From: Bacteroidota bacterium
Lineage (GTDB): Bacteria; Bacteroidota; Ignavibacteria; Kryptoniales; JAKASW01
Reading direction: 5' to 3'
DNA: 7,220 bases
Assembly (NCBI GenBank): GCA_021789755.1
Contig: JAJYJD010000179.1
Span: 1-7,220 of the forward strand
Within the stretch, counting starts at the first letter, position 1. Each line of letters begins with the position of its first letter. The notes under the pieces were generated by a model. The model saw only the letters and a list, made by a program, of their open reading frames with translations. It searched no databases and was not told the origin of the DNA. The position numbers and the translations under genes were made by a program. This document shows, one piece after another, positions 6,025 to 7,220 of the stretch.

Positions 6025-7220
6025 ATGTCGAGATTAAAATGTCGTGCAGGGTTCAGCGCGGCGAAGGCCGAATGGTTTATCTGGTTCTTCATAGCGGTCT
6101 TTCCCCGGAGTGGCTTCTCTTACAATTCCACTAATTCGGAGAAGTATCGTATCACCGCAGTTCATATCGACCATGATATCGACCTCACAGGTAAACTGTC
6201 GGACCCGCAGTGGAAATGCGCCGAGCCTGTCGAGATCAATTTTGAAATTCAGCCTGGAGAAAACACCCCTGCCCGCGAAAAGACGCTTGTTTACGTCCTT
6301 TACAGCTCGAACCGTGTGTATTTCGGATTCAGGGCATTCGATTCCTCGCCTAAATCAATCCGTTCACACATAACGGACCGTGACAGAATGACGGACGACG
6401 ATTTCGTGGGGATAATTCTGGACACGTACGGCACCATGCAGAGCGCGTACGAGTTCATGTCCAACGCCTACGGCATTCAATTCGACGCGATGCGAACGAG
6501 TAACAATGAAGACGCAAGCTTCGACTGTGTATGGTATTCGGCCGGAAACGTGGACGACTCCGGATACACAGCTGAGATCGCGATACCGTTCAAGAGTCTC
6601 CGTTTTCCTCCCGACCAGAAGCAACATTGGATGGTGGAATTCTTCCGCAACTTGCCGCGCGACAGCAGATACCAGATGACATGGACGCCGATAGACCGCA
6701 ACAATCCTTGCATCCTTTGTCAGGGGGGTAATATCGAGGGGATCGAAGGGATTGAGGCGACAGGTAATCTTGAGCTTCTACCTTATGCCATGGGGGCGCA
6801 AACCGGTTCGACGGACGACAACGAAGACCCAGCTTCACCTTATAAAAGCGGACCGTTCAAGGGAAGGGTCGGACTGGGAATGAAGTACGCGCCCTCGTCG
6901 GATCTCGTCCTGGGCGGTGTCATCAATCCTGATTTCAGCCAGATAGAATCGGATGCGGCGCAGATAAGCGTCAATAACACTTTCTCGATTTTTTATCCGG
7001 AGAAGCGGCCGTTCTTCCTGGAAGGTGCAGATCTTTACAGCACTCTTGCCAGAGCCTTCTACTCCAGAATGATCAACAATCCTCTGGCCGCGTCCAAGTT
7101 GACACAGAAGTCGGGATCGTTCTCGCTCGCCTATCTCGTAGCGTATGACCGGGAATCTCCTTTCATAGTTCCGGGCGAAGAGGGGAGCGACTTTGTGGGA
7201 ACGTCGGAGAAGTCGCTGAG
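6025..7220 (+). CDS. CBM9-like/DUF5916 secreted outer-membrane protein, N-terminal part (3' end outside window)
   Basis: The frame is open from ATG 6025 to the right edge, giving 398 complete codons. The N-terminus looks like a signal peptide: basic residues, then the hydrophobic core 'WFIWFFIAVF' (17-26), then polar residues from ~32. A family-9 carbohydrate-binding-like beta-sandwich follows at ~45-210, with 'LTGKLSDPQW' (54-63), 'DRMTDDDFVGIIL' (120-132) and 'GYTAEIAIPFKSLRF' (180-194). C229 and C232 form a CxxC in 'NNPCILCQGG' at the domain junction. DUF5916 begins near 250, with the hallmarks 'NPDFSQIESDAAQ' (301-313) and 'PEKRPFFLEG' (325-334). Full-length family members are usually 700-900 residues, with a C-terminal region predicted as an outer-membrane beta-barrel, so about half is missing here. 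Ligand and role are not established, and carbohydrate binding is inferred only from the fold name. Start supported by AAAAGGA at 6011-6017. Confidence 0.9.
   Translation, partial: MSRLKCRAGFSAAKAEWFIWFFIAVFPRSGFSYNSTNSEKYRITAVHIDHDIDLTGKLSDPQWKCAEPVEINFEIQPGENTPAREKTLVYVLYSSNRVYFGFRAFDSSPKSIRSHITDRDRMTDDDFVGIILDTYGTMQSAYEFMSNAYGIQFDAMRTSNNEDASFDCVWYSAGNVDDSGYTAEIAIPFKSLRFPPDQKQHWMVEFFRNLPRDSRYQMTWTPIDRNNPCILCQGGNIEGIEGIEATGNLELLPYAMGAQTGSTDDNEDPASPYKSGPFKGRVGLGMKYAPSSDLVLGGVINPDFSQIESDAAQISVNNTFSIFYPEKRPFFLEGADLYSTLARAFYSRMINNPLAASKLTQKSGSFSLAYLVAYDRESPFIVPGEEGSDFVGTSEKSL

Noticed and set aside
6110..6373. 87-codon plus-strand frame overlapping the DUF5916 gene
   Set aside because: It lies in another frame of the CBM9 coding region, is Ser/Arg-rich, and has no ribosome-binding site. 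The frame from 6025 has a signal peptide and family motifs.
6733..6759. Short repeated Ile-Glu-Gly codons (IEGIEGIE)
   Set aside because: It is only about three units and sits in a coding turn of the DUF5916 protein. I treat it as ordinary protein sequence rather than a DNA repeat.

Overview
The window holds six protein-coding genes, two of them cut by the window edges, and no RNA gene, mobile element, repeat array or CRISPR that I can see. Base composition is moderately GC-rich (estimated by eye) and looks even throughout, with no obvious sign of recent transfer. The gene content suggests a menaquinone-using Gram-negative bacterium of the Bacteroidota/Chlorobi-Ignavibacteria (FCB) group. The reasons are a UbiE/MenG with an 'YDFLNHFLS-GID' signature like the Bacteroidota-type enzymes as I remember them, a CBM9-DUF5916 outer-membrane protein, and a soluble histidine kinase paired with an NtrC-type regulator. 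This assignment is inference from memory of these families and is not proven by the window.

Left block (1-4706, + strand): the 3' part of a TPR-containing protein overlaps the start of ubiE/menG (last methylation of menaquinone synthesis) by 14 bases. After 42 bases comes a soluble multi-domain sensor histidine kinase (all-alpha N-terminus resembling RsbRD_N, GAF-like, PAS, HisKA, HATPase). After a further short gap comes its likely partner, a sigma-54-dependent NtrC-family response regulator with all catalytic motifs intact. Gaps of 63 bases or less suggest one transcription unit.

Right block (4743-7220): a nickel/cobalt permease of the NiCoT (HoxN/NixA) family lies on the minus strand, convergent with the regulator. 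A 163-base divergent intergenic region (5862-6024) separates it from a plus-strand gene for a secreted CBM9-like/DUF5916 protein. That gene has a strong Shine-Dalgarno sequence and runs off the right edge.

How the genes may work together: the kinase and regulator almost certainly form a phosphorelay that drives sigma-54 promoters elsewhere, because I found no convincing -24/-12 element here. Their linkage to menG could point to a cytoplasmic redox or quinone-related cue, but nothing in the sequence proves it. The NiCoT and DUF5916 genes are not evidently related to the left block. I see no clear undescribed multi-gene system; the kinase's N-terminal sensor region and the DUF5916 protein are the least understood parts.
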